64,000 nt of DNA from Streptomyces zhihengii (GTDB taxonomy: Bacteria; Actinomycetota; Actinomycetes; Streptomycetales; Streptomycetaceae), in NCBI RefSeq assembly GCF_016919245.1, contig NZ_JAFEJA010000001.1, positions 2,700,001 to 2,764,000 of the forward strand. Direction: 5' to 3'. The translations under genes and the position numbers were made by a program. This document shows, piece by piece, positions 7,151 through 15,902 of this stretch (position 1 is the first letter of the stretch; the number at the start of each line of letters is the position of its first letter). The notes below the pieces were generated by a model, which saw only the letters and a program-made list of their open reading frames with translations, was not told where the DNA came from and searched no databases.

Positions 7151-10100
7151 CTACGGCCTCAGCACTTCCAGGAGATCTTCCAGTGAACTCTGCCTGCCAC
7201 CGGCGGCGACGCCTCCTGCGGCATTGATGGACTTGGATGCTACGCCCATGTTCCTCGCATAGCCGAAGACGGGTTTGCCCTGCGGATTGATCGCCGACGG
7301 TCCTTGCCGACGCTCGATCTGCTTGGTCAGACCCGACCCGTTGCCTCCCTTGACCTCGATGATGGCGTTCCTGGTCTCGATGTCGATCTCGACACCGTCC
7401 CTCGTGTGGTTCACGTCGACGACGTGTCCGGGGTAGCGCTCCTCGATGGCGTTCGCCAGCTCTGCCACGTCGGGGTCGTCCGACGTGAAGCGTCGCGGAG
7501 ATGGAACATCCCCTGCCCCGTCGCAGTTGTGCACGAGGAGCGGGGTCGAGCCGGCCAGGACGTAGTACGCGTGAATACCCGTGACGGTGAGGTCGTGGGT
7601 CCGCTGACGCTCGTCGAAGTAGCGGGTGTCCGTGACCTTTACGGCGTCGCCGTCCGGAGTACGCAGCTCCATGCCGGGTCGGAGATCACCCGCCTCGATC
7701 CACCGCCCTTCGGACTGCACCCAGAACGGGTGGGTCGTGGTGGAGATGAGCGCCTCGGGCACTCCCGCCCCGCCGAGGACCGTCAGATCGACGAAGTGCT
7801 TGTCGTCCTCAGTGACGATCGTGCCGGCGACCTCCCTGACCGTGGTCTTACCGGTCTCGGAGTCGGTGACCGTCACCTTGTCTCCGAGAGCAACCTCTTC
7901 GATCGCCTTGGTGGTTCCATCGGCCAGGAGCACCTGCGTACCCGGCAGGAAGCTGTGGCACTTCGGCTTCTTCTTGAGCGCCGCCGCTGCCTTTTTCTTG
8001 GCCGCGGCCAGTGCGTCCTTGGCCTTGGAAACGCCGTCCTTGGCCTTGTCGACGGCCTTGCTGGCCTTCCAGAGGTCCTTCACCCCGCCGACCAGGTCGC
8101 CGACGAGATTGACGACCCGCTTGGCGAGTTTGGCGCCCTTGGCCCAGTTCCACGGTGCGCCGTACTTGGCGAGGATCTTGCCGGCGAGACCGCCGGCGAA
8201 GCTGCCCGCGATGTTCAGCAGCGTCTCACCGCACGCGCCCATGTCACCGCTGGAGACACAGTCGAGAGCGGCGTCCACACCCAGGATGTCCCGGGCGATC
8301 TTGACGAGCGCCTTGCCCGCGGACTTGATCCGCTGCTTGGCCGCCGTCTGCTGGCCCTGCGCCCCGGCCAGGTTGGTCTCCGCCCCGGAGACGGCCTTCT
8401 CCTCCTGGTAGGTCGGGTTCCTGTCCTTGCTGGGGACGGGGAGACCGCCGCGGCACTCGATCAGGCCCTGCATGCACTCCGGGATCGCCATGCCGCTCGG
8501 GTCGGCGTGGGTGACCGGGGTGTTGTTGGCGTACGCGTAGCCGTTGATCTGCTGCGGCTGGGTGTAGTCGATCAGCGGGTCGACGGAGATGAACTTGCCG
8601 ATCACCGCGTCGTACTCGCGTGCGCCGAGATGGGTCAGCCCGGTCGACTTGTCGATGGTGCCGCCGACATAGCCCTTCTCGCCCGGCCAGGTCCCGGTCG
8701 CCGTGCCCCGTTCGACACCGTAGGGATCGAAGCGGCGCTGGGACACAGAACCGGTCACGGCGTCGACTGCGACCTCGCCGGTGCCGTGGTGATCCGACGC
8801 GACGAACGACACGGTGCCGTCGTCCGTCCGCACGGCGATCGTCTGCCCGGCGTGGGCGTAGTAGCGGGTCGCCGTCTTCTTGGCGCCGTCGGCGGAGAGT
8901 TTCAGCTCCGTATTGGGGAGGTAGACCGTGGTGCCGGTGGTGTCCTTGCGCTGGACCCGGTTGCCGGCGCTGTCGTAGAGGTAGGTCGTCTCGGAGCCGT
9001 TGGCCTCCTTCGCCTTGGCGAGCTTCCCGTCGGCGGTCCACTCCAGCGTCTGGGCGTTGCCGCCGATGGTGCGCTTGGTGGTGTTGCCGGAGTCGTCGTA
9101 CTCGTAGCTGGACTGCCGGTCGCCGGTCGGGGTGTTCTCGACGACCTTGGTGACCTGGTGCGGTCCGTCGCCGAGCGCGCCCGCGCCGCCGTAGGTGAAG
9201 GTGCGGGTGATGTTCTTCGCCGGGTTCAGCCCGGTGTCGTGCACCGTCTCCGAGGTCCGGTTGCCGATGGCGTCGGTGACGTACGACTTCCAGTACGGCG
9301 CCGGGCCGCCGAGCGCCTTCGCGCCGGGAGCCGCCTGACAGGCGGCCGGGCCCGAACCGTCGAGCGGCGCAACCGAACCGGTGGAGCCGCTGCCGGCCGC
9401 CTCGGCGACGGTGGCCGCAGGTGTCCACGCCTCGGCGAGACGCTTGCGGGCGTCGTAGCCGAAGCACTGCACGTCCGGCGAGGCCGTGTTCGAGGTGTCC
9501 GCGATCGACAGGACGTTGCCGGCCTGGTCGTAGGAGTAGTTCGCCTCCTTCACCGGCGCCGGAGCACCGTACACGTCCACGACCATGCGCTTGAGACGGT
9601 TGGTGCCCGTCTCGTAGTCGAAGGTCTGCCAGACCTTCTTGCCACCGGTGTTCAGCTCGTACTGTTGAACAAGGCTCTTGTTCGAGTAGACCGTGTTGGT
9701 GACGTACGGCGTCGCACCCGTCAGGGTCGTCGGCCGCTGCAACTCGTCGTACTCACTGACGAGGACTTCGCCGGCCAGACCGCCGGCAGCCGGCAGACCA
9801 CTGGACTGCACCGTGCCGTCCCGGTTGTAGGCCGAGGTGAACGAGTAGGTCCCCGCCAGCGCTCCCTGGGACGCCGGCACCACGTAGTCCGTCCGCAGGG
9901 GCCTGTAGAGGTCGTCCCACGTTTGCGTGACCGTCGCGAAGTACTCCGTCGGCGAGACATAGCTCAGGTCCGCATACGGCTGCCCGAGCATGCCGGCCTT
10001 GTCGTACCGGGTCTCCGTCAACCGGGTCCCCGTGTTCGCCTCGCCCTGCCAGGTCGACAGGGGCCGGCCCAGCTTGTCGTAGACCGTGGAGATCTTCTTC

Positions 10101-13100
10101 CCGCGACCATCGATGGCCGAGACGGGTCGGTCGAGCCCGTCGTACTGCGTCGTCGACGTCCCCGCGTCGGGGTCCACGCTCTTGGTCTTGCGGCCCAGCA
10201 GGTCGTACTCGTAGCGCCACACGTTGCCCTTGGCGTCGGTGACGGTCTCCAGCTGGCTCTTCGGTGTGAAGGTGTACTTGGTGACGTCGTAACCCAGCAG
10301 CGGGTTCGGGGAGTCGCCCTTGTAGTGCCAGATCTCCTTCGTGTTGCCCCGGGCGTCGCTGATCGACGTCGTCGGGACACCGCCCTGCGGCGGGTCGACC
10401 GTGGTGCGCTCGCCGTCGTAGCTCGTCGTGGTGCGCCACTGCTCGGCGCCCGAGACGGCCATGATCTGCGCGGTCGGACGGCCGAGACCGTCGTACCGCA
10501 GCAGCGACTGCTGGCCGACCTCGCCGTTGCGGACGATCAGCAGCTCGTCCGACGCCGCTCCCGCCGCGTTGTAGGTGGCATTGGTCTGCTTGACCTTGCC
10601 CGTGCCGTCGTAGAAGGCGTCCGCCACCATCCGGGTGCCCTTCGGGCCCTCGGTCTGGAGCTGACGCGGGCGCAGCAGGCTGTCGAACAGCTCGTACTCG
10701 GAGCCGTAGGAGCCGTCGTTCTCGATCTTCTCCGTCCGGATCGCCGTGACCTTGTCACGCCGGACGTTGTAGGAGTACTTGATGGACGGCGTCTGCGTCT
10801 TCGCCCGGTCCGGCAGCCAGACCGAGGTCAGGCGGCCCAGTCCGTCGTAGGCGAGGTCGGTGCGCTTGCCGTTGGCGTCGGTCTGACCGGCCGACATGCC
10901 CCACGCCGGGACGTAGTCCGTGGTGGTGACGTGGTTCAGCGCGTTGGTGTTCTTCGTCTGCGAGATCAGGCCGTTGACGTCCGTGTACGACGTCTTGGTC
11001 TCGGCCCCCGACGCGTCCTTCTGCGACAGCGGCCGCCCGAAACCGTCGTAGGTCGTGGTGCCGGTGACCTGGTAGGTGCCGGTGGTGCCGTTGTGCGCGG
11101 TCAGCCGCTCGGTCGTGGTCGCCAGACCCCGGGTCGGGGCCTCGCCGAACGCCTTGTTGTCGTAGGACGTGCGCTCGTCGGCGTGGACCTGCGTCTTGCG
11201 GTCCGGCGTCGCCGAACACTTCACGCCCACCGACTCGCTGCGCGACGGCAGCGTGAGCAGGTTGGCGGAGAGATTGTCGGCGTACCAGGTGCGCGTGCAG
11301 GTGTCGTCGGACGAGGTGGAGACATCGCCCTGGTCGTCGACCTCGGTCACCCGGCCGGTGCCGTTGGCCGTGTCGTACTTCGTGACCGTCTTCGACTCCA
11401 GCCACGACCCACCGGACCGCAGCTCGAAGCCGCGCTCGGTCTCGGTGCGCACGATCGACGCGTGGGTCGTACCCCAACTGCGCGTCTGCGTGGCGGTGTT
11501 CACCTTCCACGGAGTGCCGATGACCTTGGAGACGACCTTGTCGCCGTTCCAGGTCTGGGCCTCCAGCTGGTGCCCGGTGAACTCCTCCGCGTCCGTGAAC
11601 TCCGCGCCGGTCGAGTCCTTGACCTTGACGGAGCGGTTGCCGCCGTCCGGGTCCTTGTCCCCGTCCATGCCCTGGAGATAGGTGTAGTCGACGCGGGTGG
11701 ACTGGACATCGGCACTGCCCGAGGTGACGGTGACCTTGCCGTAGCCCTGCCAGCCACCCCAGGTGAGGTACTTGTCCTCGGTGATCCCGTCCGGCTTCGC
11801 CTTCCGCCAGGCCGCGTCACCCTTGTAGTCGTAGCGGGTGACCAGGGAGTCGCCACCACCGGTGCGGTCCGTCTCCACGATCTCCGCGACCACGTACTTG
11901 TGGAACCAGTCCGTGATCGGCTCGATCGTCCCCGGCGGCGCCCACTTCACCGGATAACACCGCTTCACCGACTCACCCGGCTTCGGCAGCGACGCCTTCG
12001 AGCACTCGGTCGGCGCGTAGTTCACATCGAGCTGCGCGCCCGTCTCACTCACCACAGCGGCGAGGCGGTAGCGGTGGAACGGCGCGATGTTGTCACCGAT
12101 CGCATCCACCCGGTTGACCAGCTGCTCACCGAACAGCTCCAGCGCCGGCAGCTTCGCCGCCGTCCCCACCCGGCCCTCGTGCTCCAGCTTCGACAGCCAC
12201 AGCGTCTTCGAGTCGTCACCGTTGTCCGTGAACAGATGCGTGAACGACCACGCATCCACATCCTGGTACTCGGTCGCACTCTTGCGCATCTGGGTCGTGA
12301 TGCCCGTCAGCCGCTTCGTCGTCCAGAACGTCTGCCCGACCGTGCACTTCGTATCGGCCTTGCACTCCTGATCCACCGGAGTGTCCGGCCACCGCGCCGC
12401 GTTCGCCTTCGTCCGCTTCGACTCCGCACAATCGAAATCCGACGTCGGAAGACAACGCTCCGCGGTCTCGAACACCACCCGCGCCGGCGCCTTCGCCGCA
12501 TACACCTGACCGTCACGCTGACCGTAGTCGATCCGCTTCAGCCAGCCGCCACGGTGATACGCCGTACCGTTGACGTCCGTCTTCCCGTTCAGCGCGTAGT
12601 AGTTCGTCTCCGGCGCGTAGAAGTACGACATCACATTGCCGTGCGTGTCCTTGACATAGTCAAGACTCCACCGCCACGCCTGCTTGCAGTGCGCACTGGT
12701 GAACGTCGCGTTGTAGCACGGCTCCCCGGAGTCGTCACCGAACACCGGCACGGTCCACGTCGAACCGGTCGTCTCCTTGCCGTCCGTGTACCCCGGCAGC
12801 CGGTTCAGCCCGAACCAGTACTGCGTACCGTCGGCCGTCGTGACCTTCCAGTGCTCACCGTTGTCGTCACCGTTCGACGCACCCGTGAGCTTCTCGACCT
12901 TCGTACCGTCGTCCGAAGCGAACTTCCACGCCCCGGAATCGTCGTCCTTGATCAGCTCACTCGACGTCCCGTTGAGCATGATCGAGGCATTGTCGAACGC
13001 CCAGCACTGCTCACCCGACGACTCGTGCCCGTCATCGGAACAGGGCTTGTAACGGCGCTCGATGAACCCCGCGTCGTACGAGAAACCCTCACCGACCCAG

Positions 13101-14065
13101 GAACCCTGGTTGTTCGTCACCGCCGTCCGGCCGTCCGCCGACTGCGACGAATACCCCAGACCCACCGTCGGCGACAGACCACCCGGCGTCGGAACCGTCC
13201 GCATCGGATAGTTCCAGCTGAACCCGCCACTGGAATTGGCGACGCTCCAGCTCGACGCAGGAGCCAGGGACGTCGCCTTGTAGGAACCCTGGCCCGACGA
13301 CGGACCCGCCGCCAGCGCCACCAGCGGCGCGGCCTCGGCCGCCATCGTCGACGCGCCCGCCGCCTGCGCAGGAGCCGCCGTCACCGACGCCGACACCGTG
13401 CGCGCCTCGGGATCGTTCACCGTCGCCAGAGGCTTCGGCAGCTCCGGACACCCGGCGCTGCCCGGCACCGCGACCGCCGCACACGCCGGCAACTGCACCA
13501 ACCGCAGCCGCGACGCATACGAGCCGCCGTACCCCTCCGCGAACGACGAGTAGTCCACGGTCAGCCGGACCGGAGCAGCCTTCGCCCCCGCGTCCGAACG
13601 CTCCACCCGCAGCACCGCACCCGCGCCCAGCTCACCGGCCCGCTTCCCCGGCAGCACATCCACCCGCACCTCGGCGGGCGACGCAGCCGCAGCAGCACGG
13701 GCCGACTTCGCCGCCCTCACCGGCACGGATGTGACGGTGACCGGCAGACCGCCGACCACCTTCTCCTTGCCCGAAGCCGCAACGGCCAGCTCCGCGCTGC
13801 CGTCGCCCGGCCAGACCGCCTTGTCCAGCGCCGTGACGGCCGCCTTCCGCGCCGCATCGGCACGCCGCGGCGCCGCCTTCGCGTCCCGGCCCTCGACCGG
13901 ATCACCGAAGTCCTGCACACCGGGACGACCCCGGACCTGCTCCTCCAGGGTCAGCGGCATCGCCTGCACCGAGGAACCGGTCAGAGCGATCGTCACCCCC
14001 AGAGCGGTGGCCGCAAGCAGCCGCCCTGGTATTCGCCGGTTCAGCAACCGGCCGCGAAATGGCAT
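7151..14065 (-). CDS. Secreted RHS/YD-repeat polymorphic toxin 1 with Hint domain and PD-(D/E)XK-like nuclease tip
   Basis: This is a 2,304-residue exported protein. The ATG at 14065 is chosen for the signal peptide that follows at once (MPFRGRLLNRRIPGRLLAAT, ending near VQA at 35) and GGAGA 7 nt upstream. Domains: N-terminal beta region to about 270; SpvB/Tc-like segment (SWSVANSSGGFSWNYPMRTV, about 280); many YD/RHS repeats (YDGLGR, YEYDLLGR, YDSAGNR) to the RHS core end (THLGAREYD to DPSG, about 1855); an Ala/Lys-rich helical linker; and a pretoxin Hint domain, about 2036-2181 (CHSFLPGTQVLLADG, TTTHPFWV, ending VHNC). The last 123 residues carry D2228, E2237 and K2239 (D-x8-E-V-K, then GG), the pattern of a restriction-endonuclease-fold toxin. 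RHS shells encapsulate the tip before release. Immunity gene 1 follows. Confidence 0.92.
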   Translation of the reverse strand: MPFRGRLLNRRIPGRLLAATALGVTIALTGSSVQAMPLTLEEQVRGRPGVQDFGDPVEGRDAKAAPRRADAARKAAVTALDKAVWPGDGSAELAVAASGKEKVVGGLPVTVTSVPVRAAKSARAAAAASPAEVRVDVLPGKRAGELGAGAVLRVERSDAGAKAAPVRLTVDYSSFAEGYGGSYASRLRLVQLPACAAVAVPGSAGCPELPKPLATVNDPEARTVSASVTAAPAQAAGASTMAAEAAPLVALAAGPSSGQGSYKATSLAPASSWSVANSSGGFSWNYPMRTVPTPGGLSPTVGLGYSSQSADGRTAVTNNQGSWVGEGFSYDAGFIERRYKPCSDDGHESSGEQCWAFDNASIMLNGTSSELIKDDDSGAWKFASDDGTKVEKLTGASNGDDNGEHWKVTTADGTQYWFGLNRLPGYTDGKETTGSTWTVPVFGDDSGEPCYNATFTSAHCKQAWRWSLDYVKDTHGNVMSYFYAPETNYYALNGKTDVNGTAYHRGGWLKRIDYGQRDGQVYAAKAPARVVFETAERCLPTSDFDCAESKRTKANAARWPDTPVDQECKADTKCTVGQTFWTTKRLTGITTQMRKSATEYQDVDAWSFTHLFTDNGDDSKTLWLSKLEHEGRVGTAAKLPALELFGEQLVNRVDAIGDNIAPFHRYRLAAVVSETGAQLDVNYAPTECSKASLPKPGESVKRCYPVKWAPPGTIEPITDWFHKYVVAEIVETDRTGGGDSLVTRYDYKGDAAWRKAKPDGITEDKYLTWGGWQGYGKVTVTSGSADVQSTRVDYTYLQGMDGDKDPDGGNRSVKVKDSTGAEFTDAEEFTGHQLEAQTWNGDKVVSKVIGTPWKVNTATQTRSWGTTHASIVRTETERGFELRSGGSWLESKTVTKYDTANGTGRVTEVDDQGDVSTSSDDTCTRTWYADNLSANLLTLPSRSESVGVKCSATPDRKTQVHADERTSYDNKAFGEAPTRGLATTTERLTAHNGTTGTYQVTGTTTYDGFGRPLSQKDASGAETKTSYTDVNGLISQTKNTNALNHVTTTDYVPAWGMSAGQTDANGKRTDLAYDGLGRLTSVWLPDRAKTQTPSIKYSYNVRRDKVTAIRTEKIENDGSYGSEYELFDSLLRPRQLQTEGPKGTRMVADAFYDGTGKVKQTNATYNAAGAASDELLIVRNGEVGQQSLLRYDGLGRPTAQIMAVSGAEQWRTTTSYDGERTTVDPPQGGVPTTSISDARGNTKEIWHYKGDSPNPLLGYDVTKYTFTPKSQLETVTDAKGNVWRYEYDLLGRKTKSVDPDAGTSTTQYDGLDRPVSAIDGRGKKISTVYDKLGRPLSTWQGEANTGTRLTETRYDKAGMLGQPYADLSYVSPTEYFATVTQTWDDLYRPLRTDYVVPASQGALAGTYSFTSAYNRDGTVQSSGLPAAGGLAGEVLVSEYDELQRPTTLTGATPYVTNTVYSNKSLVQQYELNTGGKKVWQTFDYETGTNRLKRMVVDVYGAPAPVKEANYSYDQAGNVLSIADTSNTASPDVQCFGYDARKRLAEAWTPAATVAEAAGSGSTGSVAPLDGSGPAACQAAPGAKALGGPAPYWKSYVTDAIGNRTSETVHDTGLNPAKNITRTFTYGGAGALGDGPHQVTKVVENTPTGDRQSSYEYDDSGNTTKRTIGGNAQTLEWTADGKLAKAKEANGSETTYLYDSAGNRVQRKDTTGTTVYLPNTELKLSADGAKKTATRYYAHAGQTIAVRTDDGTVSFVASDHHGTGEVAVDAVTGSVSQRRFDPYGVERGTATGTWPGEKGYVGGTIDKSTGLTHLGAREYDAVIGKFISVDPLIDYTQPQQINGYAYANNTPVTHADPSGMAIPECMQGLIECRGGLPVPSKDRNPTYQEEKAVSGAETNLAGAQGQQTAAKQRIKSAGKALVKIARDILGVDAALDCVSSGDMGACGETLLNIAGSFAGGLAGKILAKYGAPWNWAKGAKLAKRVVNLVGDLVGGVKDLWKASKAVDKAKDGVSKAKDALAAAKKKAAAALKKKPKCHSFLPGTQVLLADGTTKAIEEVALGDKVTVTDSETGKTTVREVAGTIVTEDDKHFVDLTVLGGAGVPEALISTTTHPFWVQSEGRWIEAGDLRPGMELRTPDGDAVKVTDTRYFDERQRTHDLTVTGIHAYYVLAGSTPLLVHNCDGAGDVPSPRRFTSDDPDVAELANAIEERYPGHVVDVNHTRDGVEIDIETRNAIIEVKGGNGSGLTKQIERRQGPSAINPQGKPVFGYARNMGVASKSINAAGGVAAGGRQSSLEDLLEVLRP

Positions 14066-14107
14066 CACGTGTCTCCGCACGTCAGTAAGGAATGGTGGGT
14101 GGTGCGT

Positions 14108-14138
14108 GGCCGCCACGGCCTCGGGGACCGTGGCGGCC
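14108..14138 (-). terminator. Strong hairpin upstream of RHS toxin 1
   Basis: A perfect 11-bp stem, GGCCGCCACGG (14108-14118) with CCGTGGCGGCC (14128-14138), lies 43 nt before the RHS start and 85 nt after the FG-GAP stop. A second, imperfect GC hairpin lies at about 14151-14191. There is no T-tract. It could attenuate read-through into the toxin gene. A comparable hairpin precedes RHS toxin 2. Confidence 0.5.
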
Positions 14139-14222
14139 TCGCGGCTGTGCCACCCGGCGGGCAGGGGCTCGGGCCCCCGCCGGCCGGGTGCGTCATGGGG
14201 CGCGGCTGTGCCGCGTGTGCCG

Positions 14223-14261
14223 TCAGCGGACCGTGGCGCCGAAGGCGGTGTCGCCCGCGGG
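14223..14261. repeat. Direct repeat shared by FG-GAP genes C and B (copy 1)
   Basis: The first 39 nt here, starting at the stop codon, are identical to 19574-19612. Similarity continues through most of the 3' half of both genes, with another run of more than 50 identical bases within about 14518-14571 and 19865-19918. Such repeats are substrates for recombination that would remove the LamG gene and one FG-GAP gene. Confidence 0.8.
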
Positions 14262-15785
14262 GATGCCGCCTTCGCCCGGCCTGAACGACTGGCTGGGGGC
14301 ACCGCCGTTGGCGGTGTTCCAGGGGAAGAGGTGGACGGAATGGCCGGCGGCGGGGCCGTACGGCATGCCGACGTACAGACCCGCCGTCGATCCCGAGAGG
14401 CTCAGTCCGGCGAGCTGGAGCGGTGCGGGCTCGCCGGGGACGCCCCAGCCCGGGTCGATCCACGCGTCGGACGTGCCGGGGGCGCCGACCATCGGGACGA
14501 TGTGGACGCCGCCCTTCTCGCGGTGCTCCTCGGCCGACTCCTCGCCGGGCACACCGATCGCCAGGCGCGCCGTCGTGCCCGTGGTGGTGGTGTTCGGGGA
14601 GGTGTTGACGGCGGCGAGACGCTGGCCGAAGAAGTCGCCCGCCTCGCCCTCCTGCTCGACGTCGGCGGTGTTCTGCTCGACCCACATGGTCTCGCTGAAC
14701 CCGCCGCTCGCGTTGATCCGGAAGATCTGCACGGCTCCGGCGTCCACGGTCGTCGACAGGTCCTCGCCGGGGCTGCCGATGGCGAGCAGGACCTCGGTGG
14801 TCGAGGTCGCGCCCGAGGGCCGGTAGGGGACCATCGCCAGCGCGGTGCCGAAGCCGTCGCCCGCCTCCTCGGCGCCGGCGACGGTGTCCGCGTCCTGTGA
14901 CAGTCCGAGGAGCGGCTTCGGGTATCCGGAGGCCAGCGTGTGGCTGAAGACCGCGACCCCGCCGGCGAACGGCACGGTGCCGATGGCCTCGCCGGGGGTG
15001 CCGACGGCGAAGTGCGTGGGGGTGGACGTGAGGGAGGCGCCGAACCGGTCGTCGGTCTCCGCGACGCCGGGCACCGCGCCCCCGGTCTCCACGTTCTGGC
15101 TGATCACGCCGACGACCGTCTGCGCGGTGCCGTGGATGTAGACGAAGCCGCCCGCGTCCTCGACGGCAGGGCTGCCGATGGACTCGCCCGGCACGCCGGC
15201 GACGAGGTACGGCGTGCCCGCCGAGGTCTTGCCGGCGACGAGCGCGTAGCCGAGCCAGTCGCCGGGTTCGGCGGCGCCGCCGATGGTGGTGCCGGCGCCC
15301 TGGAGGTGCTCCTTGGGCACCTTGCCGCCGTTGAAGCCCGCGGCGGAGCCGTAGACGATGTGGACCGAACCGGCGTCGGCGTTGGTGGAGATGTCCTCGT
15401 AGGGAGCGCCCACCGCGAGGTCGGCGCAGCCGTCGAGGTCGGCGTCGTAGACCGCGAGGGCGAAGCCGTACCGGTCTCCCTCCTCGGCGCCGCCGGGGAT
15501 GTTGGGAGAGTCCTGGCTGAGTTCGTAGGTGCCCTTGCCGCCGCCGTAGACGATCCGGACGAGTCCGGCACGGGCGTGCCCGGTGACGGTGGCCTCCGGG
15601 TCGGCGATGGCGGTGTCGCGGATGCCGTCGCCGTTGAAGTCGGACTCGGTGCCGGAGCAGGCGGCGGCCGCCGCCGTCGCGCCGGGCGCGAGCCCGAGCG
15701 TGGCGGCGGCGAGGACGACGGCGCTCGCGGCGAGCGCAGTCCGCCGTCGTGCCGCCCGCGGGCGCGGGCGGGTCGGTCGGTTCAT
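14223..15785 (-). CDS. Secreted FG-GAP (integrin-alpha-like beta-propeller) protein C
   Basis: This 520-residue exported protein has a signal peptide with a twin-Arg-like stretch and hydrophobic core (RAARRRTALAASAVVLAAAT), cleaved near ATAAAAA. The mature part begins with the calcium-binding loop DFNGDGIRDTAIADPEA and continues with about seven FG-GAP repeats (DLDGCADLAVGAPYED, GDWLGYALVAGK, DRFGASLTS, GDGFGTALAM, GDFFGQRLAAV) to the C-terminus, predicting one seven-bladed propeller used for extracellular binding. The ATG at 15785 is preceded by GGGAGGGACCCCACCG, nearly the same leader as protein B. The last third is almost identical to protein B. It sits 157 nt upstream of RHS toxin 1. A scaffold or binding role for the toxin is inferred. 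Confidence 0.88.
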   Translation of the reverse strand: MNRPTRPRPRAARRRTALAASAVVLAAATLGLAPGATAAAAACSGTESDFNGDGIRDTAIADPEATVTGHARAGLVRIVYGGGKGTYELSQDSPNIPGGAEEGDRYGFALAVYDADLDGCADLAVGAPYEDISTNADAGSVHIVYGSAAGFNGGKVPKEHLQGAGTTIGGAAEPGDWLGYALVAGKTSAGTPYLVAGVPGESIGSPAVEDAGGFVYIHGTAQTVVGVISQNVETGGAVPGVAETDDRFGASLTSTPTHFAVGTPGEAIGTVPFAGGVAVFSHTLASGYPKPLLGLSQDADTVAGAEEAGDGFGTALAMVPYRPSGATSTTEVLLAIGSPGEDLSTTVDAGAVQIFRINASGGFSETMWVEQNTADVEQEGEAGDFFGQRLAAVNTSPNTTTTGTTARLAIGVPGEESAEEHREKGGVHIVPMVGAPGTSDAWIDPGWGVPGEPAPLQLAGLSLSGSTAGLYVGMPYGPAAGHSVHLFPWNTANGGAPSQSFRPGEGGIPAGDTAFGATVR

Positions 15786-15858
15786 CGGTGGGGTCCCTCC
15801 CCCGGAGCCGCGTGCTGTCCCGCCGGCGGTCCGGGCTGATGTCGGACGGAAGAAAAAG

Positions 15859-15893
15859 GGGCGGGTGGGACGGCACGGCCGTCCCACCCGCCC
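15859..15893 (-). terminator. Canonical rho-independent terminator after the LamG gene
   Basis: A perfect 16-bp stem (15859-15874 with 15878-15893) has a 3-nt loop, starts 10 nt past the LamG stop and is followed on the minus strand by a T-rich CCTTTTTCTTCC tract. It is the clearest intrinsic terminator in the island and lies between LamG and FG-GAP protein C. Confidence 0.85.
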
Positions 15894-15902
15894 TCAGGGG
15901 TC

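Noticed and set aside
7304..14284. A very long open frame on the plus strand opposite RHS toxin 1 (and a similar one at 23444-30781 opposite toxin 2)
   Set aside because: They are antisense by-products of high third-position GC. The translations are Arg/Val/Gly-rich with no domains, no ribosome site or promoter, while the minus strand encodes clear RHS proteins.
14065..14302. N-terminal extension of RHS toxin 1 by 79 codons
   Set aside because: The extension is Pro/Arg/Ala-rich, crosses a strong hairpin and hides the signal peptide. The ATG at 14065 has GGAGA at the right distance and matches the paralogue.
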